From: Pseudomonadota bacterium
Lineage (GTDB): Bacteria; Pseudomonadota; Gammaproteobacteria; Xanthomonadales; Xanthomonadaceae
NCBI GenBank assembly: GCA_023430045.1
Contig: JAEZCF010000089.1
Coordinates: forward strand, 1-19,205
DNA length: 19,205 nucleotides
Direction: 5' to 3'
This document shows positions 7,413-14,235 of this stretch, piece by piece. How positions within the stretch are numbered: position 1 is the first letter of the stretch; each line of letters starts with the position of its first letter. Below the pieces are notes generated by a model that made no database searches, was not told the DNA's origin, and saw only the letters and a list, made by a program, of their open reading frames with translations. Position numbers and translations under genes: made by a program.

Positions 7413-8699
7413 TCACCAGCCGAACAGCTGGGCGAAATGGACATCCACGCGCAGCCCGACGATGAGCGCATCTGGAATGTCGGTGGTGCGCGTGGGCGCG
7501 TAGATTGGATCCGGGTTGATGACGTACTGCAGGTTGGGCATCAGGCGGACACCCTTGTGCACCGCCCAGCCGTAACTGAGCTCGGCGACGATTTCATCGG
7601 CGTTGGGTGCGCCGCGCCCACCATTGCGCGCTCGGCGGTCGCGCAGGAAAGCCACCTGCTCGTCACTGAAGTGCGTGTTGGAAACGAACATCGCCAGGGT
7701 GTCCTGGTCACGCCCGGCGAATGTGCCGGTCTGTACGAAACCGGCCGACACGAAATGATCCACCGGTGCCTCGTTGCCGGTGTTGGCATAGACACGCGCG
7801 AACAGCGCGAGGTTTCGCTTTCCCTCGCCCCGCCAGACGGTCTGGTCGGCCATCGCATACCAGCCGCTGCGCGAACCTTCCTGCATCGCGGTGGGCTTGC
7901 CGGTCAATGCGGCGGAATTGCCATCGGCATCGAAGTAGGAACTCCTTCCGCCATCACTGTTGCGGTACATGCCCATACGATAGGCCCGCGGCAGGCGGTC
8001 ATTGGCGAAACTGGTCTGGTAGCCGACCTCGTAGGCGCTGATGGTGCCTGTGCCCTCGCCCATCGAGAAATCCAGGCCATTCTTCCCGGCCTTGTTGAGC
8101 TCGTTGTTGTAATCGAACACGCCACCCTGCACATACCAGCGATCGTCGGCGTCATAACGCATGATCGCCGCCCACGACGAGTTCGGGTAGGCGGTGATGC
8201 CGAGGTCGGTGATCGCACCGTACGGCGTCAGACACATGGCATTGCTCATGAACACACAGTTGAGCGGCGAACTGTTGAAGTAGCTGTTCACCGGGGCACG
8301 GCCAGCGGTGATGCTCAGGCCGCTGTCGAAGCGATGCCGCACCGTAAGCCGCGTCAACCGACCGCCGGCCACCGGTCGCCAGGTCTGCTGCGCGCTGATC
8401 GAATTGCCGATCTTCTCGCGCGCCAGGTTGCGCCCGGCGAACCACGCCCACTGCGCGTCCACATCGGTTCCGCTCACGCCGAACAACGTATCCAGGTCGA
8501 ACTTCGACTGCGCCATGACCCAGTAGGACCCTTCGGTACCCTGTTCGACACCGCCAGTGGGGTTGGACGCCACGTTGCCGACCAGGTCCAGGGTCAGGTC
8601 GATACCGTCGGGAATGCCGCGCTCGGCGGCCATGGCCGGGGCGGTGGCCAGGACGGTACCGGCCAGCAGGAACAGTGGATTGCGCAGGAATGCAGGCAT
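7413..8699 (-). CDS. OprB-family (carbohydrate-selective type) outer-membrane porin
   Basis: This is a beta-barrel porin of 428 aa. The N-terminus is a signal peptide with probable cleavage near AMA-A at residue 24/25. The body shows OprB-type patterns: repeated short amphipathic strands, AWFAGRNLAREKIGN, TAGRAPVNSYFNSSPLNCVFM, and a terminal strand ending in FGW (Trp rather than the commoner Phe). Two Cys in a predicted loop (LNCVFMSNAMCL) may form a disulfide. OprB porins usually pass sugars, but the operon context (aromatic-acid lower pathway) suggests an organic or aromatic acid here; this is inference. GAGGAG precedes the ATG at 8699. The gene sits between the transporter and ligJ, so it is probably induced with the pathway. 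Confidence 0.88.
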   Translation of the reverse strand: MPAFLRNPLFLLAGTVLATAPAMAAERGIPDGIDLTLDLVGNVASNPTGGVEQGTEGSYWVMAQSKFDLDTLFGVSGTDVDAQWAWFAGRNLAREKIGNSISAQQTWRPVAGGRLTRLTVRHRFDSGLSITAGRAPVNSYFNSSPLNCVFMSNAMCLTPYGAITDLGITAYPNSSWAAIMRYDADDRWYVQGGVFDYNNELNKAGKNGLDFSMGEGTGTISAYEVGYQTSFANDRLPRAYRMGMYRNSDGGRSSYFDADGNSAALTGKPTAMQEGSRSGWYAMADQTVWRGEGKRNLALFARVYANTGNEAPVDHFVSAGFVQTGTFAGRDQDTLAMFVSNTHFSDEQVAFLRDRRARNGGRGAPNADEIVAELSYGWAVHKGVRLMPNLQYVINPDPIYAPTRTTDIPDALIVGLRVDVHFAQLFGW

Positions 8700-8750
8700 A
8701 AGAACTCCTCTCCGGCGCCACCGGCGCCAGCTCGTTGCAATGGTCCAGAT

Positions 8751-8770
8751 GCTGCGGGCATCGCCGCAGC
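8751..8770. other. Intra-operon inverted repeat between transporter and porin genes
   Basis: GCTGCGG (8751-8757) and CCGCAGC (8764-8770) form a 7-bp stem with a 6-base loop in the 81-base gap between the transporter stop and the porin start. No T run follows on the minus strand. It may act as a weak attenuator or mRNA-stabilising hairpin, or have no role. A second GC-rich pair (GGCGCC twice, near 8714-8728) lies in the same gap. Confidence 0.45.
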
Positions 8771-8780
8771 GTTCGAAGAA

Positions 8781-10094
8781 TCAGGCCGGTTGTGCGTCCA
8801 GCACGCGCTGGCGGGTGCGCTGTGTACCGATCTGCGCGGCCATCATCTTTTCATCCAGCTTGCCTTCCCACTTGGCGATGACCAGCACAGCGATCGCATT
8901 GCCGATCAGGTTCACGAAGGTCAGGCCTTCGGCCAGGATGCGGTGGATGCCCAGGATGAGCGCGATGCTGGCAACCGGGATGGTGCCGGTGGTGCCCAGC
9001 GTGGCGGCCAGCACCACGAAGGCCGCGCCGGCCACACCTGCCGCACCCTTGGAGGTAAGCAGCAGAACCGCGATCAGTCCCAGCTGGTGCCATATCGTGA
9101 GTTCGGTATTGGTGGCCTGGGCCAGGAACAGCGCCACTGTCGTCAGGTACAGGCAGGTACCGTCGAGGTTGAACGAGTAACCGGCGGGAATCACGAAACC
9201 CACCACGCCCTCCTCGCAGCCCAGCTTCTTCATCTTCTCGATCAGCCGCGGCAGCACCGTCTCGGTGGAGGTGGTGGCCGCCACAATGATGATCTCATCG
9301 CGCAGGTACGCCATCAGCCGCCACAGGCTCGCACCGGTCCACCAGCACACCGCGCCGAGCACGAACACGGTGAATGCTGCGCAGACCACGAAGAACTCGA
9401 TGATCAGCTCGCCCAGCGACAGCAGCGAACCGGCGCCGAACTGGCCGACAGTGAAGGCGATGGCACCGAATGCACCGATCGGTGCGAAGTACATGACGTA
9501 ACCGATGATCCTGAACAGCACGCCGGACGCACTCTCGATGACATTCATCACCGGCCTGCCGCGCTCGCCCACCGACGCCAGCGCCACCCCGAACAGCACC
9601 GCGACAAACAGCACTTGCAGCACATGTGCTTCGGTGAACGCACTGACCAGGGTGTTGGGGATGATCGCCATGATGTAGGACACGATCGACTGGTCGTGCG
9701 CGGTGTGCACGTAGCCCTCGATACTGGCCATGTCGATGGTGGCCGGATCGATGTTCATGCCGGCACCCGGCTGCCACAGATCCACCGCCACCAGTCCGAC
9801 GATGAGTGCCAGGATGGTGATGACCTCGAAGTAGATGATCGACTTCAGCGCCAGCCGACCTACGCTGCGCATGTCACTCATTCCGGCGATGCCATGCACC
9901 ACGGTGACGAAGATGATCGGCCCGATCATCATCCGGATCATCTTGATGAAGGCATCGCCGAAGGGCTTCATGGACGACCCGATGTCCGGCGCCAACCAGC
10001 CCAGCACCACCCCGATCAGGGTTCCTGCCAACACCTGGAACCACAACTGGCCGAACAGGCCGAAGCGGCCAGGCCGCTTCACTTCAACGGTCAT
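8781..10094 (-). CDS. DctA-like dicarboxylate/amino acid:cation symporter (DAACS family), atypical substrate site
   Basis: This is an inner-membrane cation-coupled symporter of 437 aa with about eight hydrophobic segments. The family's core is clear: hairpin 1 region TTSTETVLP, TM7 GYSFNLDGTCLYLT, hairpin 2 SKGAAGVAGAAF, and TM8 followed by AKWEGKLD as in DctA. It departs from DctA at key places. The canonical DRFMSEARALTN of TM8 reads HRILAEGLTFVN here, so the Arg equivalent to GltPh Arg397 is Leu391 and the nearby Asp/Ser positions are changed. The hairpin serines are also partly replaced. The fold is certain but ordinary C4-dicarboxylate specificity is doubtful. Its place in the operon suggests import of a pathway compound such as PDC or a related acid. 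The ATG at 10094 has AGGG about 7 bases upstream. Confidence 0.9.
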   Translation of the reverse strand: MTVEVKRPGRFGLFGQLWFQVLAGTLIGVVLGWLAPDIGSSMKPFGDAFIKMIRMMIGPIIFVTVVHGIAGMSDMRSVGRLALKSIIYFEVITILALIVGLVAVDLWQPGAGMNIDPATIDMASIEGYVHTAHDQSIVSYIMAIIPNTLVSAFTEAHVLQVLFVAVLFGVALASVGERGRPVMNVIESASGVLFRIIGYVMYFAPIGAFGAIAFTVGQFGAGSLLSLGELIIEFFVVCAAFTVFVLGAVCWWTGASLWRLMAYLRDEIIIVAATTSTETVLPRLIEKMKKLGCEEGVVGFVIPAGYSFNLDGTCLYLTTVALFLAQATNTELTIWHQLGLIAVLLLTSKGAAGVAGAAFVVLAATLGTTGTIPVASIALILGIHRILAEGLTFVNLIGNAIAVLVIAKWEGKLDEKMMAAQIGTQRTRQRVLDAQPA

Positions 10095-10121
10095 ACAAAC
10101 CCTCCCAGGTCATGAGAATAG

Positions 10122-10136
10122 ACAGGCACTGCCTGT
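10122..10136. other. Perfect inverted repeat immediately after galD stop
   Basis: ACAGGCA (10122-10128), one base, then TGCCTGT (10130-10136) sits directly against the galD stop codon at 10137-10139 on the minus strand. The one-base centre would strain a hairpin, so the folded form would have fewer pairs. No T run follows. It may be a protein-binding palindrome or an RNA-processing site between the enzyme genes and the transport genes. Confidence 0.4.
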
Positions 10137-11192
10137 TCAGTCGAACAGCACGCCATCGAACAGTTTTCGCGCGGTGCGCAGCACCGCTGCCCGGGAAACC
10201 GTCCCGTCGGCATCCACGTCGATCACGCAGCCGGTGGCCCCGCTGGGGTGTTCCACCTGCATGTTCTTCACCGCACCGTCCGGCAACACGGCCAGGGCAT
10301 GCGCCGGGGAACCGGGCAGCAGGCAGGCCGTGGCCACGGTCACCGCCCCCAGCACGCCGATGGAGGCATGGCAACGGTGCGGGATGAACGAACGCACGCT
10401 GATCGCCCCGCCGGCACGGGGCGCGGCCACCAGCATCATCTTCGGCACCGACTGTGCGCTGACATCGCCCAGCCGCATCAACGGTCCGGCCTGCAGCCGG
10501 ATGTGTTCCAGCCGTGCCTTCAGCCCGGCATCGGCATCCAGCGTGGCACGGTCCTCATGACCGCCGATGCCCAGGTCCTGCGCACGCAGCACCACGCAGG
10601 GCATGCCGTTGTCGATCAGGGTGGCCTGGACGCCGTCGATCATGTCCACTTCGTTGCCGGTGGGCAGCAGCGCGCCACAGCTGGAGCCGGCAACGTCGGC
10701 AAATGCCAGCGGTACCGGTGCGGCGGTACCGGGCACGCCGTCGATGCGCGCATCACCATCGTAGGCAACGCGGCCGCCGGGCGTGCGGACACTGGCGATG
10801 GCCACCTTGCCGGTGTTGGCCATGAAGATGCGCACGTCGATGAGGTCGCCGTTGGCGTCCACCAGCCCGCGTTCGATCGCGAACGGTCCGACGCCAGCCA
10901 GCATGTTGCCGCAGTTCTGCGCATCACTGACCACGGCCTGGTCCACCGCGACCTGCAGGAACAGGTAGTCGACATCCGCGTCCTCCCGCGTCGAGCGGGA
11001 TATCACGGCGACCTTCGACGTCAGCGGGTCAGCACCGCCCATGCCGTCGATCTGGCGCATGTCGGGCGAGCCGTAGGCACGCAGCAGGAAAGCATCACGC
11101 GCAGCGGGGTCGGCAGGCAGGTCCCCGGCCAGGAAGAACCCGCCCTTGGAGGTGCCACCGCGCATCCACATCGCACGTATGCCCTCACTCAT
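10137..11192 (-). CDS. galD: 4-oxalomesaconate tautomerase (GalD/LigU, PrpF family)
   Basis: This enzyme interconverts 4-oxalomesaconate tautomers so that the hydratase can act. The protein is 351 aa, typical for the PrpF/DUF453 family, which has a diaminopimelate-epimerase-like two-lobed fold. Family landmarks are the start MSEGIRAMWMRGGTSKGGFF, DGMGGADPLTSKVAVI, DAQNCGNMLAGVGPFA, and SFIPHRCHASIGVLGAVTVA near the C-terminus. The ATG at 11192 follows AAGGGG at suitable spacing and overlaps the end of the aldolase gene by 8 bases; the frame remains open further upstream only as shadow. PrpF-type aconitate isomerases are related, but the flanking LigK, LigJ and LigI homologues favour the GalD/LigU role. 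The symbol follows Pseudomonas usage; LigU is the Sphingobium name. Confidence 0.88.
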   Translation of the reverse strand: MSEGIRAMWMRGGTSKGGFFLAGDLPADPAARDAFLLRAYGSPDMRQIDGMGGADPLTSKVAVISRSTREDADVDYLFLQVAVDQAVVSDAQNCGNMLAGVGPFAIERGLVDANGDLIDVRIFMANTGKVAIASVRTPGGRVAYDGDARIDGVPGTAAPVPLAFADVAGSSCGALLPTGNEVDMIDGVQATLIDNGMPCVVLRAQDLGIGGHEDRATLDADAGLKARLEHIRLQAGPLMRLGDVSAQSVPKMMLVAAPRAGGAISVRSFIPHRCHASIGVLGAVTVATACLLPGSPAHALAVLPDGAVKNMQVEHPSGATGCVIDVDADGTVSRAAVLRTARKLFDGVLFD

Positions 11193-11856
11193 AGCGCAGC
11201 CCCTTGGCCGCCAGCCGCTCGCGCATCGCATAGATGTCCAGGCCCAGCTCTCCGTTGGCCAGCCGGGTGCGCTTTTCGGCCTCGCGCGCTTCGCGGGCCT
11301 GCGCTTCGGCGACCACCTCGGCCGCCCGGACACGCGGCACGATACACACGCCATCGTCGTCAGCCACCACCACGTCACCCGGATGCACCAGGGCACCGCC
11401 ACACACCAGCGTCACGTTCACCGATCCCAGCGTTTCCTTCACCGTGCCCTGCGCATGGATGGCACGGCTCCACACCGGAAAGCCCATCGCCGTCAGTTCG
11501 CGTACATCGCGCACGCCGGCATCGATCACCAGGCCGCGGCAGCCACGTGCCTGCGCCGAGGTGGCCAGCAGATCGCCGAAGTAGCCGTCGCAGCACTCGC
11601 TGGTCGGTGCGACCACCAGCACGTCGCCATCGCGCAACTGCTCGATGGCCACGTGCATCATCCAGTTGTCGCCTGGCGGTACCGATACGGTGACGGCGTT
11701 GCCAGCGATCCGGGCGCCGGCCTGTATCGGCCGCACGCGCGGATGCAGCAGGCCGCTGCGGCCCTGCGCTTCATGCACGGTGGCGACGCCGGCCTCGGCA
11801 AATGCCTGGAGCAGCGCCGGCTCGGCGCGTTCGATGCGGGTAACAACGCGGGACAT
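11185..11856 (-). CDS. ligK: 4-carboxy-4-hydroxy-2-oxoadipate (CHA) aldolase, LigK/GalC type
   Basis: This is a class II pyruvate aldolase of the RraA-like fold that cleaves CHA to pyruvate and oxaloacetate, the last step of the pathway. It is 223 aa from the ATG at 11856. AAGGA lies 7 bases upstream, and the homologous N-terminus (MSRVVTRIER) starts here; an in-frame start at 11964 would run into the regulator gene and is rejected. Visible features are GDNWMMHVAIEQLRDGDVLVV, GYFGDLL, and IDAGVRDVREL with Arg116 and Asp117, matching the Arg-Asp pair that binds pyruvate and metal in known HMG/CHA aldolases. It is the first gene of the minus-strand operon and overlaps galD by 8 bases. RraA itself lacks this catabolic context. 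Confidence 0.9.
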   Translation of the reverse strand: MSRVVTRIERAEPALLQAFAEAGVATVHEAQGRSGLLHPRVRPIQAGARIAGNAVTVSVPPGDNWMMHVAIEQLRDGDVLVVAPTSECCDGYFGDLLATSAQARGCRGLVIDAGVRDVRELTAMGFPVWSRAIHAQGTVKETLGSVNVTLVCGGALVHPGDVVVADDDGVCIVPRVRAAEVVAEAQAREAREAEKRTRLANGELGLDIYAMRERLAAKGLRYE

Positions 11857-11957
11857 CCATCCATCCTTCGTTCGGGATGGCGCAGTGTGTTCCGCGCATT
11901 GCACCCCCCTCAAGATCGTTTTTCGTGCCTGCCATTCAATATTGTTATAGTCATGAC
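11857..11957. promoter_or_regulatory. Divergent control region between lysR and the catabolic operon
   Basis: This 101-base gap between head-to-head genes should carry both promoters and the regulator's operator. It includes an AT-rich patch (11934-11957) that stands out from the GC-rich surroundings. TATAGT at 11946-11951 is a candidate -10 for lysR and would place the transcript start at about the ATG at 11958, making the message leaderless; no ribosome site is seen. The 8-bp palindrome CAATATTG at 11937-11944 lies within a T-N11-A frame (11935/11947), a loose LysR-box candidate. No clear promoter for the operon strand could be picked. Confidence 0.5.
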
Positions 11958-13220
11958 ATGCCAACGCTTTCCGGATTGAACCTCAAGCACCTGCATGCCC
12001 TGGTGGCGGTGCATGACCATGGCGGCATCAGCGCCGCCGCCCCGCACATCAACCTGTCCCAACCGGCGCTGACCCAGGCCATCGCGCGACTGGAACGGCA
12101 ACTGGATGTCGCCCTGTTCGACCGCCAGCCCGGCGGCATGGCGCCCACCGACGCCACCCGGCTGCTGGTGCCACGCATCACCCGTGCACTGGCCTACCTC
12201 TCGCGTGGCGTCGGCCTGGCACGCCGAGCGGCACGCCTGCCGGCGCTTCCCGCCCTTGAACGCAGGCTCACCCTGATCCAGCTGCGCGCGCTGACCAGCG
12301 TTGACAGTGCAGGCAGCTACACACTGGCCGCAGCACGCGCCGGTCTTTCGCAGCCCGCCATGCACCGGGCCGTGCGCGAGCTGGAAGCCATCATCGATGT
12401 GCCGCTGTTCCAGCGTCTCGGCAAGACCGTGCAGCCCACCAACGCAGCCACGCGGCTGCTGCGCCTGGTACGGCTTGCCCTCTCCGAACTGGCCGCGGCC
12501 ATGGACGATCTCTCTTCGCTGCGACATCAGCACGGCGGACGGCTGTCCATCGGGGTGATGCCGCTGGCCCGTGCCATCCTGCTGCCGCAGGCCCTGGCGC
12601 GCTTCGCGCAGGCGTGGCCGGGTGCCACGGTGAACGTGGTGGAAGGCCCCTTCGCCGAGCTGCTGTCGGACCTGCGCGAAGGCAGCCTGGACCTGCTGGT
12701 CGGCGCCATGCGCGACCTCAGCGCGGTACGCGACGTAGTCCAGGAAGGATTGTTCGATGACGATCCGGTGATCGTCGGTCGCGCGGGACATCCGCTGCTG
12801 CGGCATGCGCGCGCTTCGTTCAAGCGACTGCTCGGCTACCCCTGGGTCATTCCAGCGACCGGCGCTCCGGTCCGCGCGCGCTGGGAACGGATGTTCGTGG
12901 AAGCCGGCTTCGACCCCCCGCAGCCGCGCATCGAATGCGGATCGGTGCTGATCACCCGTGGGCTGATGCTGGAAGGTGATTGGCTGACGCTGATGTCGCG
13001 CGACCAGTTCATGATCGAACAACGCGCCGGCCTGCTCGCCGAGATCGGTCCGGCCGGGCGCCAGCTCAGGCGCCGGATCGGGCTGACCACCCGTGCAGAC
13101 TGGCATCCCACCCGTCCCCAGCAGGCGTTTCTGCAGGTGTTCCGCGATGTCTGCGCCGAACGTGGCGCGGACGCGCCCGACGCCTGGCCATTTCGCTACG
13201 CGCGCGGCAACGGCGACTGA
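11958..13220 (+). CDS. LysR-type transcriptional regulator with two tandem HTH domains
   Basis: This is probably the regulator of the divergent catabolic operon. At 420 aa it is about 110-120 residues longer than a normal LysR protein. The extra length is a second winged HTH. The first spans about residues 7-75 (ISAAAPHINLSQPALTQAIARLE), the second about 104-172 (YTLAAARAGLSQPAMHRAVRELE), repeated at a spacing of 97 residues. Both keep the LSQPA recognition-helix motif and a following VxLFxR wing. A LysR effector-binding domain follows from about 193 (GGRLSIGVMPLARAILLPQ) to about 410. I chose the ATG at 11958 because the first HTH begins right after it; the in-frame extension upstream has no LysR-like sequence. 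The effector is unknown; a pathway intermediate is a reasonable guess. Confidence 0.93.
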   Translation: MPTLSGLNLKHLHALVAVHDHGGISAAAPHINLSQPALTQAIARLERQLDVALFDRQPGGMAPTDATRLLVPRITRALAYLSRGVGLARRAARLPALPALERRLTLIQLRALTSVDSAGSYTLAAARAGLSQPAMHRAVRELEAIIDVPLFQRLGKTVQPTNAATRLLRLVRLALSELAAAMDDLSSLRHQHGGRLSIGVMPLARAILLPQALARFAQAWPGATVNVVEGPFAELLSDLREGSLDLLVGAMRDLSAVRDVVQEGLFDDDPVIVGRAGHPLLRHARASFKRLLGYPWVIPATGAPVRARWERMFVEAGFDPPQPRIECGSVLITRGLMLEGDWLTLMSRDQFMIEQRAGLLAEIGPAGRQLRRRIGLTTRADWHPTRPQQAFLQVFRDVCAERGADAPDAWPFRYARGNGD

Positions 13221-13332
13221 CGACGGCACCCGGATGCGGTGCGGAGTGCTGCTGTCGTTTGTGGCTCTCGACGTTCCCGGTTCCAGCGCGTCAACGTCCG
13301 GTTCGGCATAAGCCACACTGGAGAGGCGACGC

Positions 13333-14127
13333 ATGAACGCTGCGGAATGGGCATACGAAGAATACGGCGAAGGCTTTCCCCTGCTGCTGGGCACCAGTTA
13401 CCTGTGGGACGCACGCATGTGGCGTCCGCAGATCGAGGTGCTGTCACGCTGCCATCGCGTCATCATTCCGTTGCTTCCCGGCCACGGCAATGACGCCGCG
13501 CTGCCACCGCAGATCGCCACGCCCGCCCAGTTGGCGGCGAGCATCGGAACCCTGCTCGATGCCATCGGCGTGAAGGAATACGCCGTAGCGGGGCTGTCCG
13601 TGGGAGGCATGTGGGCGGCCGAGCTGGCACTGCAACATCCGCAACGTGTGCGTGCGTTGCTGCTGATGGACACCTTCCTCGGCGCCGAACCGGACGACAC
13701 CCGCCAACGCTATTTCGGCCTGCTCGATGCCATCGAACAGGCCGGACGGATCCCACCCGGGTTGATCGAGCAGATCGTTCCGCTGTTCTTTCGTCCTGCG
13801 ATCGCCCCGGACGATCCGCTGCGGTTGCAGTTCGCACAGACATTGCGTGAATGGCCGGGCCCGCGCATTGCGGCCCTGGTCGCCCTCGGACGGTTGATCT
13901 TCGCGCGGCCCGACCGGCTGCAGGCACTTGCGGCGCTCGACGCCACCCGCACCCTGGTCGCGGTGGGTGCCGACGATGTTCCACGCCCTCCGCACGAGGC
14001 CAGCGCCATGGCGGACATCATCGGATGTGCCGTGGAGATCATTGCCGATGCGGGTCATATTGCTTCGCTGGAAAACCCGGAAGCGGTCACCGCACTGCTG
14101 CAGGCGTGGCTGCGAAAGACCCTCTGA
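13333..14127 (+). CDS. Alpha/beta-fold hydrolase, substrate unknown
   Basis: This is a cytoplasmic serine hydrolase of 264 aa with no signal peptide. The catalytic triad is visible: Ser89 in GLSVGG (nucleophile elbow), Asp215 in VGADD, and His242 in DAGHIASLENPE. The N-terminus GEGFPLLLGTSYLWDARMW and the PLLPGHG strand place it near the lactonase/esterase group that includes 3-oxoadipate enol-lactonase, but it is too generic for a firm name. The ATG at 13333 follows AGAGG by 6 bases. It lies 112 bases after the LysR gene in the same direction, with no terminator seen between them. It could act on an ester or lactone feeding the neighbouring pathway, or be unrelated. Confidence 0.85.
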   Translation: MNAAEWAYEEYGEGFPLLLGTSYLWDARMWRPQIEVLSRCHRVIIPLLPGHGNDAALPPQIATPAQLAASIGTLLDAIGVKEYAVAGLSVGGMWAAELALQHPQRVRALLLMDTFLGAEPDDTRQRYFGLLDAIEQAGRIPPGLIEQIVPLFFRPAIAPDDPLRLQFAQTLREWPGPRIAALVALGRLIFARPDRLQALAALDATRTLVAVGADDVPRPPHEASAMADIIGCAVEIIADAGHIASLENPEAVTALLQAWLRKTL

Positions 14128-14165
14128 GCTGACCACGCAGGCGGCGTGCGCGTGCCCCCGCAACG

Positions 14166-14192
14166 AAAAAGCCCCCGTCCTGCGACGGGGGC
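14166..14192 (-). terminator. Rho-independent terminator of acnB (possibly bidirectional)
   Basis: A perfect 9-bp GC-rich stem (14171-14179 with 14184-14192, loop CTGC) is followed on the minus strand by five T (AAAAA at 14166-14170 on +). It lies about 44 bases past the acnB stop. The hydrolase gene on the other strand ends at 14127, so it may also be served. A further small palindrome (14210-14216 with 14220-14226) lies between it and the acnB stop. Confidence 0.85.
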
Positions 14193-14235
14193 CCTGGTCG
14201 TGCCGGATCGCCAGGCATGGCCTGGCATCACCACA

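Noticed and set aside
7077..10115. Very long open frame on the + strand (over 1000 codons) opposite ligJ, the porin and the transporter
   Set aside because: Its translation is rich in His, Arg, Gln and Gly with no recognisable domain. It is the mirror of well-supported minus-strand genes in GC-rich DNA, where antisense stops are rare.
10137..11192. PrpF aconitate isomerase of the methylcitrate cycle, suggested by family and by acnB in the same window
   Set aside because: There are no prpB or prpC genes nearby, acnB belongs to a separate unit about 3 kb away, and the immediate partners are LigK, LigJ and LigI homologues.
11857..11964. Earlier in-frame starts for the aldolase (11964) and for LysR (11877)
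   Set aside because: They would make the divergent genes overlap through the shared control region. Family N-termini begin at 11856 and 11958, and the aldolase has a ribosome site at the shorter start.
13221..13332. Terminator between lysR and the hydrolase
   Set aside because: Only a weak inverted pair (GACGTT at 13270-13275, AACGTC at 13293-13298) without a T run was found; it does not support termination.
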